From positions 1 through 64,000 of the forward strand of contig CANJLB010000019.1 in assembly GCA_947475065.1 (NCBI GenBank): a DNA stretch of 64,000 bases, read 5' to 3'. The notes under the pieces are model-generated. The model was not told where the DNA came from. It saw nothing but the letters and a program-made list of their open reading frames with translations, and did not search any database. This stretch comes from Opitutia bacterium (lineage in GTDB: Bacteria > Verrucomicrobiota > Verrucomicrobiia > Opitutales > Opitutaceae). Positions 16,846-25,677 of the stretch are shown piece after piece. Positions within the stretch are counted from its first letter, which is position 1, and each line of letters opens with the position of its first letter. The position numbers and the translations under genes are program-made.

Positions 16846-18057
16846 ATGTTGCCATCCCCCGCCGAGGCCGAGCGCATCGTTCTCGAAAACATTTTCCCTC
16901 TCCCCGCCGAGCCTTGTCCGCTCGAGGCGGCGCACGGCCGTGTGCTGCGTGCGCCGATCGTGGCCGATCGCGACCTGCCGCCGTTTGACCGCGTGACGAT
17001 GGACGGCTTCGCGCTGCGCTCCGCCGCATGGGCCGCCGGGGTGCGCCGTTTCCGTGTCACCGGCACACAGGCCGCCGGCGCGCCGCCGCTCGCCTTAAAA
17101 GCCGATGACGGGTGCATTGAAATCATGACCGGCGCGGTGCTGCCGACCGGCACAGACTGCGTCGTGCCCTATGAGCAGGCCGCCCGCGATCAGGCAACGC
17201 AGTGCGTGACATTGTCCGAACCGCTGGCGGCGGGGCAGAATGTCCACGGCCGCGCCTCCGACTTTGCCGCCGGCGCCACCCTCGTGCCGCCAGGCGTGCG
17301 GCTCAGCCCGCGCGAGATCGCGGTGGCGGCGGCATGCGGTTATGCACAACTGAGCGTGGGCGGGCGGCCAAACGTGGCCGTCGTGGCCACGGGCGACGAG
17401 CTGGTCGAGGTGGACGCCCCTGCCATCACCCCGCACCAAATCCGCAAGTCCAACGACCACGCGCTGCGCGCCGCGTTGCTCGGCGGCGGGCTGGCCGCCC
17501 GCATCGAACGGCTGCACCTGCGCGACGAACGCGGCGCAATCGAGGCCGCGTTGCGCCGCGTGATCATGGAATCCGACGTGGTGCTGCTCACCGGCGGCGT
17601 GTCGAAGGGGAAGTTTGACTTCGTGCCCTCCGTGCTCGCGGCGCTGGGCGTGGAGAAAATCATTGCCGGTGTCGCCCAGCGCCCGGGCAAGCCATTCTGG
17701 TTTGGGGTGACGCCGCAACGCACCCCGGTCTTTGCGCTGCCGGGCAACCCGGTCTCGGCCAGCGTGTGCTTCCGCCGCTACGTCGTGCCCGCTCTCGGCA
17801 AAATGCTCGGTGCCGCGCCGGCGCGGCCCGATTGGACGCCGCTCGCCAACGCCACGCCCGGCCACGCGGCGCTCACCCGCCTTAACGCCGTGCGGCTCGT
17901 CACGTCGCCCGACGGCCGCCGCGCGGCGCATGCGGTCGCCTGCAACACCTCCGGCGACTTCGCCGAGCTGGTCGGCACGGACGGCTTCGTCGAGCTGCCC
18001 CCCGGCCCCGCCGAGGTGCCCGCCGGCACAGTCGCCCGGTTCTGGGCGTGGGAGTGA
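16846..18057 (+). CDS. moeA: Molybdopterin molybdenumtransferase MoeA
   Basis: MoeA inserts molybdate into adenylated molybdopterin. The 403-residue product has the normal length and domain order: an N-terminal PFDRVTMDGFALR motif, the substrate-binding EIMTGAVLPTGTDCVV, the MogA-like domain with VAVVATGDELVE, LTGGVSKGKFDFVPSVL and ALPGNPVSASVCF, and a C-terminal domain. The start at 16846 is the first ATG of the conserved part. It follows a palindromic element and precedes a region of gene remnants and tandem repeats. Confidence 0.93.
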   Translation: MLPSPAEAERIVLENIFPLPAEPCPLEAAHGRVLRAPIVADRDLPPFDRVTMDGFALRSAAWAAGVRRFRVTGTQAAGAPPLALKADDGCIEIMTGAVLPTGTDCVVPYEQAARDQATQCVTLSEPLAAGQNVHGRASDFAAGATLVPPGVRLSPREIAVAAACGYAQLSVGGRPNVAVVATGDELVEVDAPAITPHQIRKSNDHALRAALLGGGLAARIERLHLRDERGAIEAALRRVIMESDVVLLTGGVSKGKFDFVPSVLAALGVEKIIAGVAQRPGKPFWFGVTPQRTPVFALPGNPVSASVCFRRYVVPALGKMLGAAPARPDWTPLANATPGHAALTRLNAVRLVTSPDGRRAAHAVACNTSGDFAELVGTDGFVELPPGPAEVPAGTVARFWAWE

Positions 18058-18190
18058 GTGACGAAGTTTAAGATCACAAATTGTAATCTTGAAACCGAAG
18101 GCTGGAAACCCATGCGGTCACAAATTGTGACCGCATCGAAGCGCAATGTCCGGCACCCGCCCCTAACCTTCACCAAGCACGGCGCGAGAT
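18058..18190 (+). pseudogene. Probable remnant of an ORF6N-domain gene
   Basis: Immediately after the moeA stop, the plus-strand frame reads MRSQIVTASKRNVRHPP followed by LTFTKHGARW. This resembles, from memory of the family, the end of ORF6N domains, where LKSQIVT-like text is followed by a PxxFTEQG or PxxFTEHG motif. Here FTEHG has become FTKHG and the normal continuation is lost. The N-terminal half of the domain is missing. The RSQIVT codons are also one of the two palindromes described next. The assignment rests on about 25 residues and is tentative. Confidence 0.4.
18070..18136. repeat. Pair of TCACAAATTGTGA-core palindromes
   Basis: Positions 18112-18136 form a perfect inverted repeat with 12-bp arms (ATGCGGTCACAA and its complement) around a single central A. 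Positions 18070-18090 form a second one with 10-bp arms and one mismatch (AAGATCACAA). Both share the core CACAAATTGT. They look like operators, but lie in the apparent ORF6N remnant and may be palindromic insertions within coding sequence. Confidence 0.6.
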
Positions 18191-18230
18191 GGGTTTCCAC
18201 GCGATCAAGCGGAAGGGTTGAGCGCCTTGA

Positions 18231-18640
18231 TCTCAGATTCCGGGGAGCGCCTGCGTCTCGCAGGCCGTCCTCGGCGTCTCGCCGAGGACTTCGGAGCCGT
18301 CGGCGGGACGCCGTCGGCAGCACCCGGGACGGGTGCGCTCCCCGAGCCAGAGAGCTACAGCCTTTCCCCGTAGTTCAATCCCGCTCATCAAAACTTCCCC
18401 GCCTCCAGCCCAAAGTGGCGGCTGGCGTTGCCGTAATCTCAGATTCCGGGGAGCGCCTGCGTCTCGCAGGCCGTCCTCGCCGTCACGCCGAGGACTTCGG
18501 AGCCGTCGGCGGGACGCCGTCGGCAGCACCCGGGACGGGTGCGCTCCCCGAGCCAGAGAGCTACAGCTTTTCCCGTAGTTCAATCCCGCTCATCAAAACT
18601 TCCCCGTCTCCAGCCCAAAGTAGCGGCTGGCGTTGCCGTA
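18231..18640. repeat. Tandem duplication of a four-hairpin element plus the uxaC 3' end
   Basis: Two units (18231-18435 and 18437-18640) are about 95 percent identical with a period of 205-206 bases. Each begins with a palindromic element closed by CGGGGAGCGC and GCGCTCCCCG. Inside are four hairpins: CTGCG-tct-CGCAG, a 10-bp stem GTCCTCGGCG with a tct loop, CGGCG-gga-CGCCG, and GCACCCG-gga-CGGGTGC. Each unit ends with the last 16 or so codons of uxaC. The right copy is the functional gene end; the left one (about 18387-18435) is a decayed duplicate. Confidence 0.85.
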
Positions 18641-20017
18641 GCAGATGTCCTTCACGAGGCTGGCGAGCGCGGCTTCGTCGTTGGGAATCAGGCCGGCCTC
18701 GACATCCTCGCCGAGGAGCCGGCAGAGCAGGCGGCGGAAATACTCGTGGCGCACATAGCTCACAAAGCTGCGCGAGTCGGTCAGCATACCGACGAAGCGG
18801 CTGAGCAGGCCGAGCTGGGAAAGCGCGTTGAGCTGCCACTCCATGCCTTCGCGCTGGTCGAGAAACCACCAGCCGGAGCCGAACTGAATCTTGCCGGCGG
18901 TGACACCGTCCTGGAAATTGCCGGCCATCGTGGCGAAGAGGTAATTGTCGGCGGGGTTGAGGTTGTAGAGGACGACCTTGGGCAGCGCGCCCTCGGCGTC
19001 GAGCGTGTCGAGGTAGCGGGAGATACCGCGGCCTTGCGCGAAGTCGCCGATGGAGTCCACCCCGGCGTCGGCGCCGAGGCGGCGCAGGAGGCGGCTGCTG
19101 TTGTTGCGGAGTCCGCCGAGGTGGAGCTGCTTCGTCCAGCCGCGCTGCGCGTCGAGCCGGCCGAGAAAGAGCAGGATGAAAACGGCAAACTTCGCCGTCT
19201 GCTCGGGCGTGGCAGCGGTGCCGGCCCGCGCGGCGGCGAAGATGGCGGCGGCCTCGCGCTCGGTGCAGCCGATGTCGGGCACAGACTCGAGCCCGTGGTC
19301 GGAGAGCCGGCCGCCCAGCGAATGGAAAAAAGCGTGGCGGCGGTCGAGGGCCGTGAGGAGTGAGGCGAGGTCCTTCACCTCCACGTTGCTGCGGGCGGCG
19401 AGCTGGTCACACCACGCGTTGAAGGCGGCGGGGGCATTGACCAGCAGCACCTTGTCCGGACGGAGCGTGGGATAGACCCGCGTGGCGAGGCCGGACCTGG
19501 CGATGGCGACATGGTGCTCCAGCGAATCGGCGGGGTCGTCGGTCGTGCAGACGACGGCGACCTTGGAGCCGGTGAGGATTCCGTGGACTGATAGCGCGGG
19601 GGTGGCGAGCTGCGCGTTGGCGGTCTCCCAGATTTTGGGCGCGTTGGCCTCATTGATGAGCAGATCAATCCCGAAATACCGGCGCAGCTCCAAGTGCGAC
19701 CAGTGGTGGAGCGGGTTGCGCACCATCTGCGGGACGGAGCGCGCGTAGGCGAGGAACTTGTCGTAATCGGAGGTGGTTGTACCGGTGATGAGTTCCTCGG
19801 GCACGCCGTTGGCGCGGAGCGCGCGCCATTTGTAGTGGTCGCCGGCCAGCCAGACTTGGAAAAGATTTTCAAACCGTCGGTTGGTGGCGATCTGGTCGGG
19901 CGGCAGGTGGCAGTGGTAGTCGAAGATGGGCGACGGTGCAGCGTGGCGGTGATAGAGCTCTCGCGCGGTCGCGGTCGTGAGCAGAAAGTCGTCGTGGAGA
20001 AAAGGGGCGGCAGGCAT
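18593..20017 (-). CDS. uxaC: Glucuronate isomerase
   Basis: UxaC interconverts D-glucuronate and D-fructuronate, and galacturonate and tagaturonate, as the first step of hexuronate catabolism. The 474-residue product matches the family over its full length, with the metal-binding DYHCHLPPDQIA motif near the N-terminus and the conserved RNNSSRLLRRLGADAGVDSIGD region (described here in two parts: RNNSSRLLRRLG and DAGVDSIGD). The ATG at 20017 (MPAAPFLHDDFL) is preferred to upstream alternatives. Its last 48 bases are duplicated downstream in the tandem repeat. uxuA and an SDR for the following steps lie 22 kb away. Confidence 0.92.
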   Translation of the reverse strand: MPAAPFLHDDFLLTTATARELYHRHAAPSPIFDYHCHLPPDQIATNRRFENLFQVWLAGDHYKWRALRANGVPEELITGTTTSDYDKFLAYARSVPQMVRNPLHHWSHLELRRYFGIDLLINEANAPKIWETANAQLATPALSVHGILTGSKVAVVCTTDDPADSLEHHVAIARSGLATRVYPTLRPDKVLLVNAPAAFNAWCDQLAARSNVEVKDLASLLTALDRRHAFFHSLGGRLSDHGLESVPDIGCTEREAAAIFAAARAGTAATPEQTAKFAVFILLFLGRLDAQRGWTKQLHLGGLRNNSSRLLRRLGADAGVDSIGDFAQGRGISRYLDTLDAEGALPKVVLYNLNPADNYLFATMAGNFQDGVTAGKIQFGSGWWFLDQREGMEWQLNALSQLGLLSRFVGMLTDSRSFVSYVRHEYFRRLLCRLLGEDVEAGLIPNDEAALASLVKDICYGNASRYFGLETGKF

Positions 20018-20389
20018 GGGGACGGGAAAGATGAAAGAGGAACAAGGCCTCAGCCGTAAAGGACACAAAATCGGCCTTCACCGCACGGCCGCGGGCGGAA
20101 ACCGCACCATACTCCAAGTGGCGGTGATTCTGATGACCAGCGCAACGAGGTGGGCAAGTCACCCGGAGCGACCTTTATCGTTGAAACGGTCGGACTGGAT
20201 AATAATACTATTTAAAATCCGCTCCTTCTGCTTTCCCCATTTGCGACAAAGCGGGTGACCGGGTTTGGTAGGCTTGGCATCGGTGCAAACCGGCAATTGA
20301 AAGAAGAGCGCCAGTCATAAGAAATACGAAATAAACGGGCGTAAAACGGGCATAAAGAGCTCGGCGGGCTCTCACAAAGATCGTGCCTG
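20018..20389. other. Intergenic stretch between DUF4340 and uxaC
   Basis: No gene is seen in these 372 bases. A short AT-rich island near 20195-20220 (minus strand TTTTAAATAGTATTATTATC) stands out in a GC-rich setting and contains TATTAT-like words, so it may hold the uxaC promoter. No clear -35 partner or terminator was found. Confidence 0.4.
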
Positions 20390-21544
20390 TCATTTCGCCG
20401 GCACGGTGGCCGCCGGAGCTGGCAGCGGCTCGAAGATCTCCTCCGGGGTTTGCGGGAAGGCGGTGAGGATGAAGTCGGCGATCTGGAAGGCACGTTTGGC
20501 CATGAGGGCATTAACGGGCGCCGGCGCATCGCTGTGCGTGATGGTGACAAAGACCGGACCGGCGGGAATGACATCAAACTCCGGTTCGGCCGGTTTCGCG
20601 GGTGACTCGCCCTCCTTCGTCGCCGTGCTGGCCGAAGGTGACGGTGCAGGTTGAGCAACGGAACCAGGGACGGCAACGGGCCTGGGCTTTTTCTCCTCGG
20701 GCTTGCGGCCAAGCGTTAGGGCGATGGTCTTGCCGTCGAAGGTCGTAAGCCGGACGCTGCGCGAGGCGACTTTGGCCGCGGCGACGGCAGGATCGTCAGT
20801 CGCAGCGGTGTCGGTGTAGCGCAGCGAGGTGAGGTTGCTGAGGACGGTGGTGAAGGCACTGGCCTTGAGCTGCTGGCCGGCCGGCGGGTGCTCGGCGACG
20901 AAAGGCTCCTCTTTTTTGGCCCGGGTGACCGTGACCGTGGTCTCGGCGCGGGGTGGCGTGGCTGTGTCGGCCGGGAAGCTAAGCTCGATTTTGGCGATGT
21001 CCTCGGACTTGAGCTGGAGCAGCAAGGTGTCGGCCCAGTTTTTCGAATCGGAGTCGAGGAAGGAGTTCAGACTCGCGAGGTAGGCCTTTTCCTCGGCGGC
21101 GAGGCGCACGAAACGGCCGCCACCGCTGTCGGCATTCTTGCCAAGCGCGAGGTCAAGGAGCGGCTGGCCGGCGGCGTCGAGGAGCTGGACGCGGGTGTCC
21201 TTGAACTCAAGGCGGGAAATCGCGGCCGGACTGGTGGTGACGAGGCGGGAAATCTTGGCCTCGGTGAGGTCGCCGGCGAACCCGGCGAGCTTGGCGAGAT
21301 CGGCGGGGAAATCAAAATAGGAAGCCACCCGCCAGCCACCCTCGGCAGATTTTTTAAGCTCGACGGTCTTGCCGGCGTCGGCGAGGCGGATGACCGTGGC
21401 CTTTTCCACGAGTTCGGTGGCGACCAGGGGCTGGCCGACACGGGCGTCGGCGGCGGGCGCGGCGGGCGGGCGGTTGCGCAGGGCGACGGCGCCGGAAAGG
21501 ACGGCGAGAATTGTGACGACAAGGACGAGGGTGCGGAGTTTCAT
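20390..21544 (-). CDS. DUF4340 domain protein of a Gld-type ABC exporter operon
   Basis: The 384-residue product has one N-terminal membrane anchor (LVLVVTILAVLSGAVAL) and a long extracytoplasmic part made of repeated short beta units (VIRLADAGKTVELKKSAEGGWRV), typical of DUF4340. A low-complexity Ala/Pro/Ser segment lies near residues 295-325. It is the last gene of a minus-strand operon with ATPase, permease and GldG-like genes, 100 bases downstream of the GldG-like gene. DUF4340 proteins accompany this exporter in many non-gliding bacteria; the exported substrate is not known. Confidence 0.8.
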   Translation of the reverse strand: MKLRTLVLVVTILAVLSGAVALRNRPPAAPAADARVGQPLVATELVEKATVIRLADAGKTVELKKSAEGGWRVASYFDFPADLAKLAGFAGDLTEAKISRLVTTSPAAISRLEFKDTRVQLLDAAGQPLLDLALGKNADSGGGRFVRLAAEEKAYLASLNSFLDSDSKNWADTLLLQLKSEDIAKIELSFPADTATPPRAETTVTVTRAKKEEPFVAEHPPAGQQLKASAFTTVLSNLTSLRYTDTAATDDPAVAAAKVASRSVRLTTFDGKTIALTLGRKPEEKKPRPVAVPGSVAQPAPSPSASTATKEGESPAKPAEPEFDVIPAGPVFVTITHSDAPAPVNALMAKRAFQIADFILTAFPQTPEEIFEPLPAPAATVPAK

Positions 21545-21644
21545 GCTGGACGGGAGTCAGGAGGCCGGAATCGAGCGGACGGAAGCGGCGGCAATAGGAG
21601 GACTGAAAGTCTCAGGATCGGAAGGCGGAATGCCGACGCGCCGG

Positions 21645-23546
21645 TCAGCGGCGGCGGGCACGGGCGAACCAGAACCCAAACACGCCCACGAGCAGCGGGG
21701 TGGTGAGCAGGTTGACCCAGAGAAGGTCGCGGCCGAGCTTATTCACGTCCTCACGCAGCGTGCGGCGGATCTCGCGCTGCTCAAGGCGGATGGCGGCCCG
21801 GTCCTTCTCGAAGCGATTAATCTCGGCCTGCATCTCGGGCGAGGCGACGAGACGACCGCTGTCGGTGCGTTTGGCCTGCAGGCTGCTGAGCTTGGACTGA
21901 ACGTCGCCGAGGCGGGACTCAAGGGCGGTGAGCCGGGCGTTGAATTGATTGAGGGCGGTGGCCTCCATCTCCTGCACAACCTGAAATGGTCGGACCGCCG
22001 CGCCCTTGCCACGGATGGAGAGGAGCTCGTCCGAGCCGGCCAGAAAATCGAGGGCATTGCCGGCTAGGTCGAGGTTGTCATTCATCGGCACCAGCATGCC
22101 TTGCTGCCGGGCCTGAGGACTGAAGATCACGTCGTCGAGCAGCCAGTCGGTGTCGGCGATGATCATCAGTGTCGAAGTGGCGCTGGACTCCTTGAGCGGA
22201 GGCGCGGCCAGGGCCGGCGGCACCGCCGGGGCCGCCGGCTCCTTTTTGTCCTCGGAGGGCTCGTCCTTCGGCATGCCGTCGGGAAAGGCGGTGGGAAATT
22301 TTCCCTGCAACAGGGCCGCGACCGTCTTTTTGCCAGGCGAAACGATCTGGCGGGCGAGTTCGTCCTGCTGGGACAGCTGCAACGCCATCGCCGGGATTTC
22401 GCCGCCCTTATCCGAGGTTTCGATAAGCGGGGTGACGGTGAGGCCGGGCCGGGGCGTGACGGTGAAGCTGCCGGCCCCGAGGAGCCAAAATGACTTGAGC
22501 AACGACGTCACCGGCGACTGGGGATTGGCCGAACTGGCGTCGAGCATCATGAACGTGGGGTTGCGGATCATCGCCCCGGTGCGCGAGGTCTGGGGCAGAA
22601 TGTGCTCAAGGTCACCGGCCACCATCTGCGGGTTGTAGGCCACGCCGTACGCGCGGAAGAGCGTCGGGAGGTTGCTCATCATATTTTGGGGCGGGGCGCC
22701 CATCAGCATCGGCTGCTGGCCGCCCTGGCCGCGAAAATACTCTGAGGCCGGATCAATTGCGATCAACACCTTGCCGCCTGCGAGCAGAAACTGGTCAATG
22801 GCAAACTGGAGCTTGGAGGAAAGAAGCTGCGGGTGGATGATCGCCAGCGCGGCCAAACCGTCCGGGAGCTTGTCGGCCGTGGAGGCAACGGGCACGAGGG
22901 TGAAATTACGCGCCCACTCGGTCGCAACATACTGGCCGGGCTGCGACGGCTGCCTCATCATCATCAGCATCATGCTGTCCTGCGCGCTGCTGCCTTGGAG
23001 CGGAAGGCTGGTGATGAGGCCGAGCTTCTTTTTCTGAGCGTCCACCTGCCGGACATCGTTGATGAGGAGCGAAAGGTCGTATTCGAGCAGCTGTTCGCGC
23101 TGGTCGGTGATGGCGGGCAGGGCCACGGATTTCTCCGCGTGGGTGGCGACGAGCCCGAAATAGACCGGCTCGCCCTCGCGCCCGCCGATGGGCTGGAGGC
23201 CGGCCGCAGCCGCTTTTTCCTCCTCCGGCGTGTCGGGCTGCGGGTAGATGAGATTGAGGACGAGACGGCCTTTGGCCGCGCTGACATACTGGCGGAGCAT
23301 CTCCTGCACGCGGTCGGCATAATTTTTGATCTGGATGGGCAGACCCCCGGCGTCCTTGGAAAAATAAAAGTCGAGTGTGACCGGCTCGTCGAGCTTGGCG
23401 AGCAACGCGCGCGTGCCGGGCGAGAGCGTGTAGATTTTTCCCGCCGTGGCGTCGAGGCGCACCGGCAGCTGCGAGGCGAGGTAGTTGACGAGCACGAGGC
23501 CGGCAAACAAGAGCACAACGGCGAAGGCTTTGAGACCAAGTTTCAT
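21645..23546 (-). CDS. GldG-like ABC transporter auxiliary protein
   Basis: The 633-residue product is anchored at both ends: LKAFAVVLLFAGLVLVNYLA at the N-terminus and LLTTPLLVGVFGFWFARARR at the C-terminus. Between them is a large extracytoplasmic domain of the GldG/DUF7088-type family (TLSPGTRALLAKLDEPVTLD, FYFSKD), with a coiled-coil segment near residues 530-590. Low-complexity inserts rich in Met/Gln and Pro/Ala are visible. GldG works with GldA and GldF; in gliding Bacteroidota these genes are needed for motility. It is the third gene of the operon. Confidence 0.82.
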   Translation of the reverse strand: MKLGLKAFAVVLLFAGLVLVNYLASQLPVRLDATAGKIYTLSPGTRALLAKLDEPVTLDFYFSKDAGGLPIQIKNYADRVQEMLRQYVSAAKGRLVLNLIYPQPDTPEEEKAAAAGLQPIGGREGEPVYFGLVATHAEKSVALPAITDQREQLLEYDLSLLINDVRQVDAQKKKLGLITSLPLQGSSAQDSMMLMMMRQPSQPGQYVATEWARNFTLVPVASTADKLPDGLAALAIIHPQLLSSKLQFAIDQFLLAGGKVLIAIDPASEYFRGQGGQQPMLMGAPPQNMMSNLPTLFRAYGVAYNPQMVAGDLEHILPQTSRTGAMIRNPTFMMLDASSANPQSPVTSLLKSFWLLGAGSFTVTPRPGLTVTPLIETSDKGGEIPAMALQLSQQDELARQIVSPGKKTVAALLQGKFPTAFPDGMPKDEPSEDKKEPAAPAVPPALAAPPLKESSATSTLMIIADTDWLLDDVIFSPQARQQGMLVPMNDNLDLAGNALDFLAGSDELLSIRGKGAAVRPFQVVQEMEATALNQFNARLTALESRLGDVQSKLSSLQAKRTDSGRLVASPEMQAEINRFEKDRAAIRLEQREIRRTLREDVNKLGRDLLWVNLLTTPLLVGVFGFWFARARRR

Positions 23547-23597
23547 GGAAGTAAAAAGAGGAGGGTCGGAATGTCTTAAAGTCGGAATCGCCCGGCA

Positions 23598-24320
23598 TCA
23601 GCGCTCGAGGGCGACGACGTTCAGGCAGAGCGTGAAGCCGGTCAGCGAGAGGAAGAACATGACGTCCTTCAGCTCAATCACGCCTTTGCGGAAGGGCTCG
23701 AAATGGGTCATGAAGCTGAAGTTGGCCATGAGGTCCACCAGCCCGACCGGCAGGTAGGCGGAAGCCAGGCCGCTCACATAGTTCATGCCGAGCAGCATCA
23801 GGACGAAGCAGCCGAGCACGCTCAGGACGAAGCTGATGACCTGGTTCCTGGTCAGCGCCGACGTGAGCGAACACACCCCGAGAAACGAACCCGCCATGAG
23901 CACGCTGCCGACGTAGCTGGTGAACACCACGCCCCAGTCGGCGTTGCCGAGGTAGGCCAGCGTGAGCAGGAGCGGGAAGCTCATCAGGATCGCCAGCGTG
24001 AGAAACGCCCACGCCGCGAGAAATTTTCCGAGCACGGCCTCGAGCGTCGTGACCGGCAGCGTGAACAGCAGTTCCACCGTGCCGGTGCGCTTTTCCTCGG
24101 CCCACAGCCTCATGCCGGCGGCGGGGACCAGGAAAAGAAAGAGCCACGGGTGCCAGAAAAAATAACCGTCGAGCGAGGCGACGTTGTTTTCGTAAAAATG
24201 GGTGACCAGAAAGGTCAGGCCGGTCGAGGCCACCAGAAACACGATCAGGAAAACATAGGCGACCGGCGCGCGGAAGTAGCCGAGGAACTCGCGTTTGAAA
24301 AGCGGGCAAATCTGTTGCAT
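23598..24320 (-). CDS. ABC transporter permease, GldF-like
   Basis: The 240-residue product is a six-helix ABC-2 type permease. It starts with the cytoplasmic LFKREFLGYFRAPVAYVFLI, contains WAEEKRTGTVELLFTLPVT, the conserved segment after helix 2 in GldF and NatB-like permeases, and ends LCLNVVALER. The ATG at 24320 (MQQICPLFKREFL) is preferred to a start 18 codons upstream in a Pro-rich stretch. It lies between the ATPase gene (57 bases upstream) and the GldG-like gene (52 bases downstream). Confidence 0.87.
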   Translation of the reverse strand: MQQICPLFKREFLGYFRAPVAYVFLIVFLVASTGLTFLVTHFYENNVASLDGYFFWHPWLFLFLVPAAGMRLWAEEKRTGTVELLFTLPVTTLEAVLGKFLAAWAFLTLAILMSFPLLLTLAYLGNADWGVVFTSYVGSVLMAGSFLGVCSLTSALTRNQVISFVLSVLGCFVLMLLGMNYVSGLASAYLPVGLVDLMANFSFMTHFEPFRKGVIELKDVMFFLSLTGFTLCLNVVALER

Positions 24321-24376
24321 GGCGGAGAAAAAGGAAGGCGGGAAGGAAGGCGGAGGGGGAGGCCGGGCCGGCACTG

Positions 24377-25099
24377 TCAGTCGTCGCCGCAGGTGAGGCG
24401 GCGGAAGATTTCGTCAAGGCGGGCACCGGGTTGACGGGCGCGAAACTGGGCGGGCGTTTCGTCCACCACAACCTTGCCCTGGGTGATGATGATGACGCGG
24501 GTGCAAACCGCCTCCACCTCCTCCAGGATGTGGGTCGAGAGGATGACGGCCTTCTCGGCGGCCATGCGCCTGATGAGCGCCCGCACCTCATTCTTCTGGT
24601 TGGGATCCAGGCCGTCGGTCGGCTCGTCGAGGATGAGCGCCGGCGGGTCGTGCAACAGCGCCTGCGCCAGGCCGACGCGCTGCTTGAAGCCCTTGGAGAG
24701 CGTCTCGATGGTCTGGTGGCGGACCGGATCGAGCTGGGTGAGCCCGAGGGCACGGTCCACCTGGGCACGCCTGGCCTCGGCGGTACGGAACCCACGCACC
24801 TCGGCGATAAAACCGAGAAACTCGCCGACCGTCATCTCACCATAGGCGGGCGCGCTCTCGGGCAGGTAGCCCAGCTTGCGCTTCACGGCGACGGGATCGG
24901 CGGTTACATCCACGCCGTCCACCGTGGCGGTGCCGCCATCGGGCCGGAGGAAACCCGTGATCATCTTCATCGTGGTGGACTTGCCGGCGCCGTTGGGACC
25001 GAGAAAGCCGAGGATATCGCCACGCCGGACGACAAAGCTCACGCCATCCACCGCACGCTTGGAGCCGTAATCCTTAACAAGGTTTTTGACTTCGATCAT
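24377..25099 (-). CDS. ABC transporter ATP-binding protein, GldA-like
   Basis: The 240-residue ATPase has all expected motifs: Walker A GPNGAGKST, signature LSKGFKQRVGLAQAL, Walker B LILDEPTDGLDP and the switch histidine in STHIL. It is the first gene of the exporter operon and powers the permease encoded next. The ATG at 25099 (MIEVKNLVKDYG) is preferred over a TTG three codons upstream. Confidence 0.9.
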   Translation of the reverse strand: MIEVKNLVKDYGSKRAVDGVSFVVRRGDILGFLGPNGAGKSTTMKMITGFLRPDGGTATVDGVDVTADPVAVKRKLGYLPESAPAYGEMTVGEFLGFIAEVRGFRTAEARRAQVDRALGLTQLDPVRHQTIETLSKGFKQRVGLAQALLHDPPALILDEPTDGLDPNQKNEVRALIRRMAAEKAVILSTHILEEVEAVCTRVIIITQGKVVVDETPAQFRARQPGARLDEIFRRLTCGDD

Positions 25100-25227
25100 T
25101 GGGAACAAAATGAATGAGAATGACCCTGCGAAACGGCAACAGGAAAAAAGTTCCGTGAAAAATGACCGCTCACACCGCGGTTGACCCGGTGGGGCGGGCG
25201 CTCCAGCCTGCCCGACAGACCCGCCCC

Positions 25228-25677
25228 ATGCCCGCCACGCTCAATGCCGCCGATCCCGTGCAGCAATTCTCCGTCTTCGCCGAGAACCGCGTGGGCCGGC
25301 TGCACGACCTTACGGCGCTCCTCAGGGCGCACGATGTCCACATCATGGCGCTCACCGTGCTCGACACGACCGACAGCTCCATCCTCCGCTTCATCGTAGA
25401 CGACCCCGACAAGGCCCGCGAGCTGATCATCAACAACGACTATCCCCACACCCTCTGCGACGTGCTGGCGGTGGAGATCGCCGACGAGGCCGACCTGAAA
25501 GGGGTGCTCGCCGCGCTGCTGGAGGCCGAGCTCAACATCCACTACGTCTACAGCTTCATCAAGCGGCCGGAGGGCCGGGCCGCGCTCGCGCTTAACCTCG
25601 AGGACGCCGACGTCGCTGCGCAGGCACTGCACACTCGCGGGTTTCGGGTGCTGACGCAGCGGGATATTTCACGATGA
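25228..25677 (+). CDS. Tandem ACT-domain protein
   Basis: The 149-residue product contains two ACT domains (about 9-75 and 80-145), small ligand-binding folds used in amino-acid sensing. Visible elements are FSVFAENRVGRLHDLTALL and the second-domain ADEADLKGVLAALLEAELN (written here up to 20 residues). No catalytic domain is attached, so a stand-alone regulatory role is likely. ATG 25228 places the first ACT strand near the N-terminus. Its stop overlaps the ATG of the next gene in an ATGA arrangement, which suggests translational coupling. Confidence 0.8.
   Translation: MPATLNAADPVQQFSVFAENRVGRLHDLTALLRAHDVHIMALTVLDTTDSSILRFIVDDPDKARELIINNDYPHTLCDVLAVEIADEADLKGVLAALLEAELNIHYVYSFIKRPEGRAALALNLEDADVAAQALHTRGFRVLTQRDISR

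Noticed and set aside
18231-18640. CRISPR array
   Set aside because: There are only two long copies that directly adjoin and contain a gene end; there are no short repeats with unique spacers.
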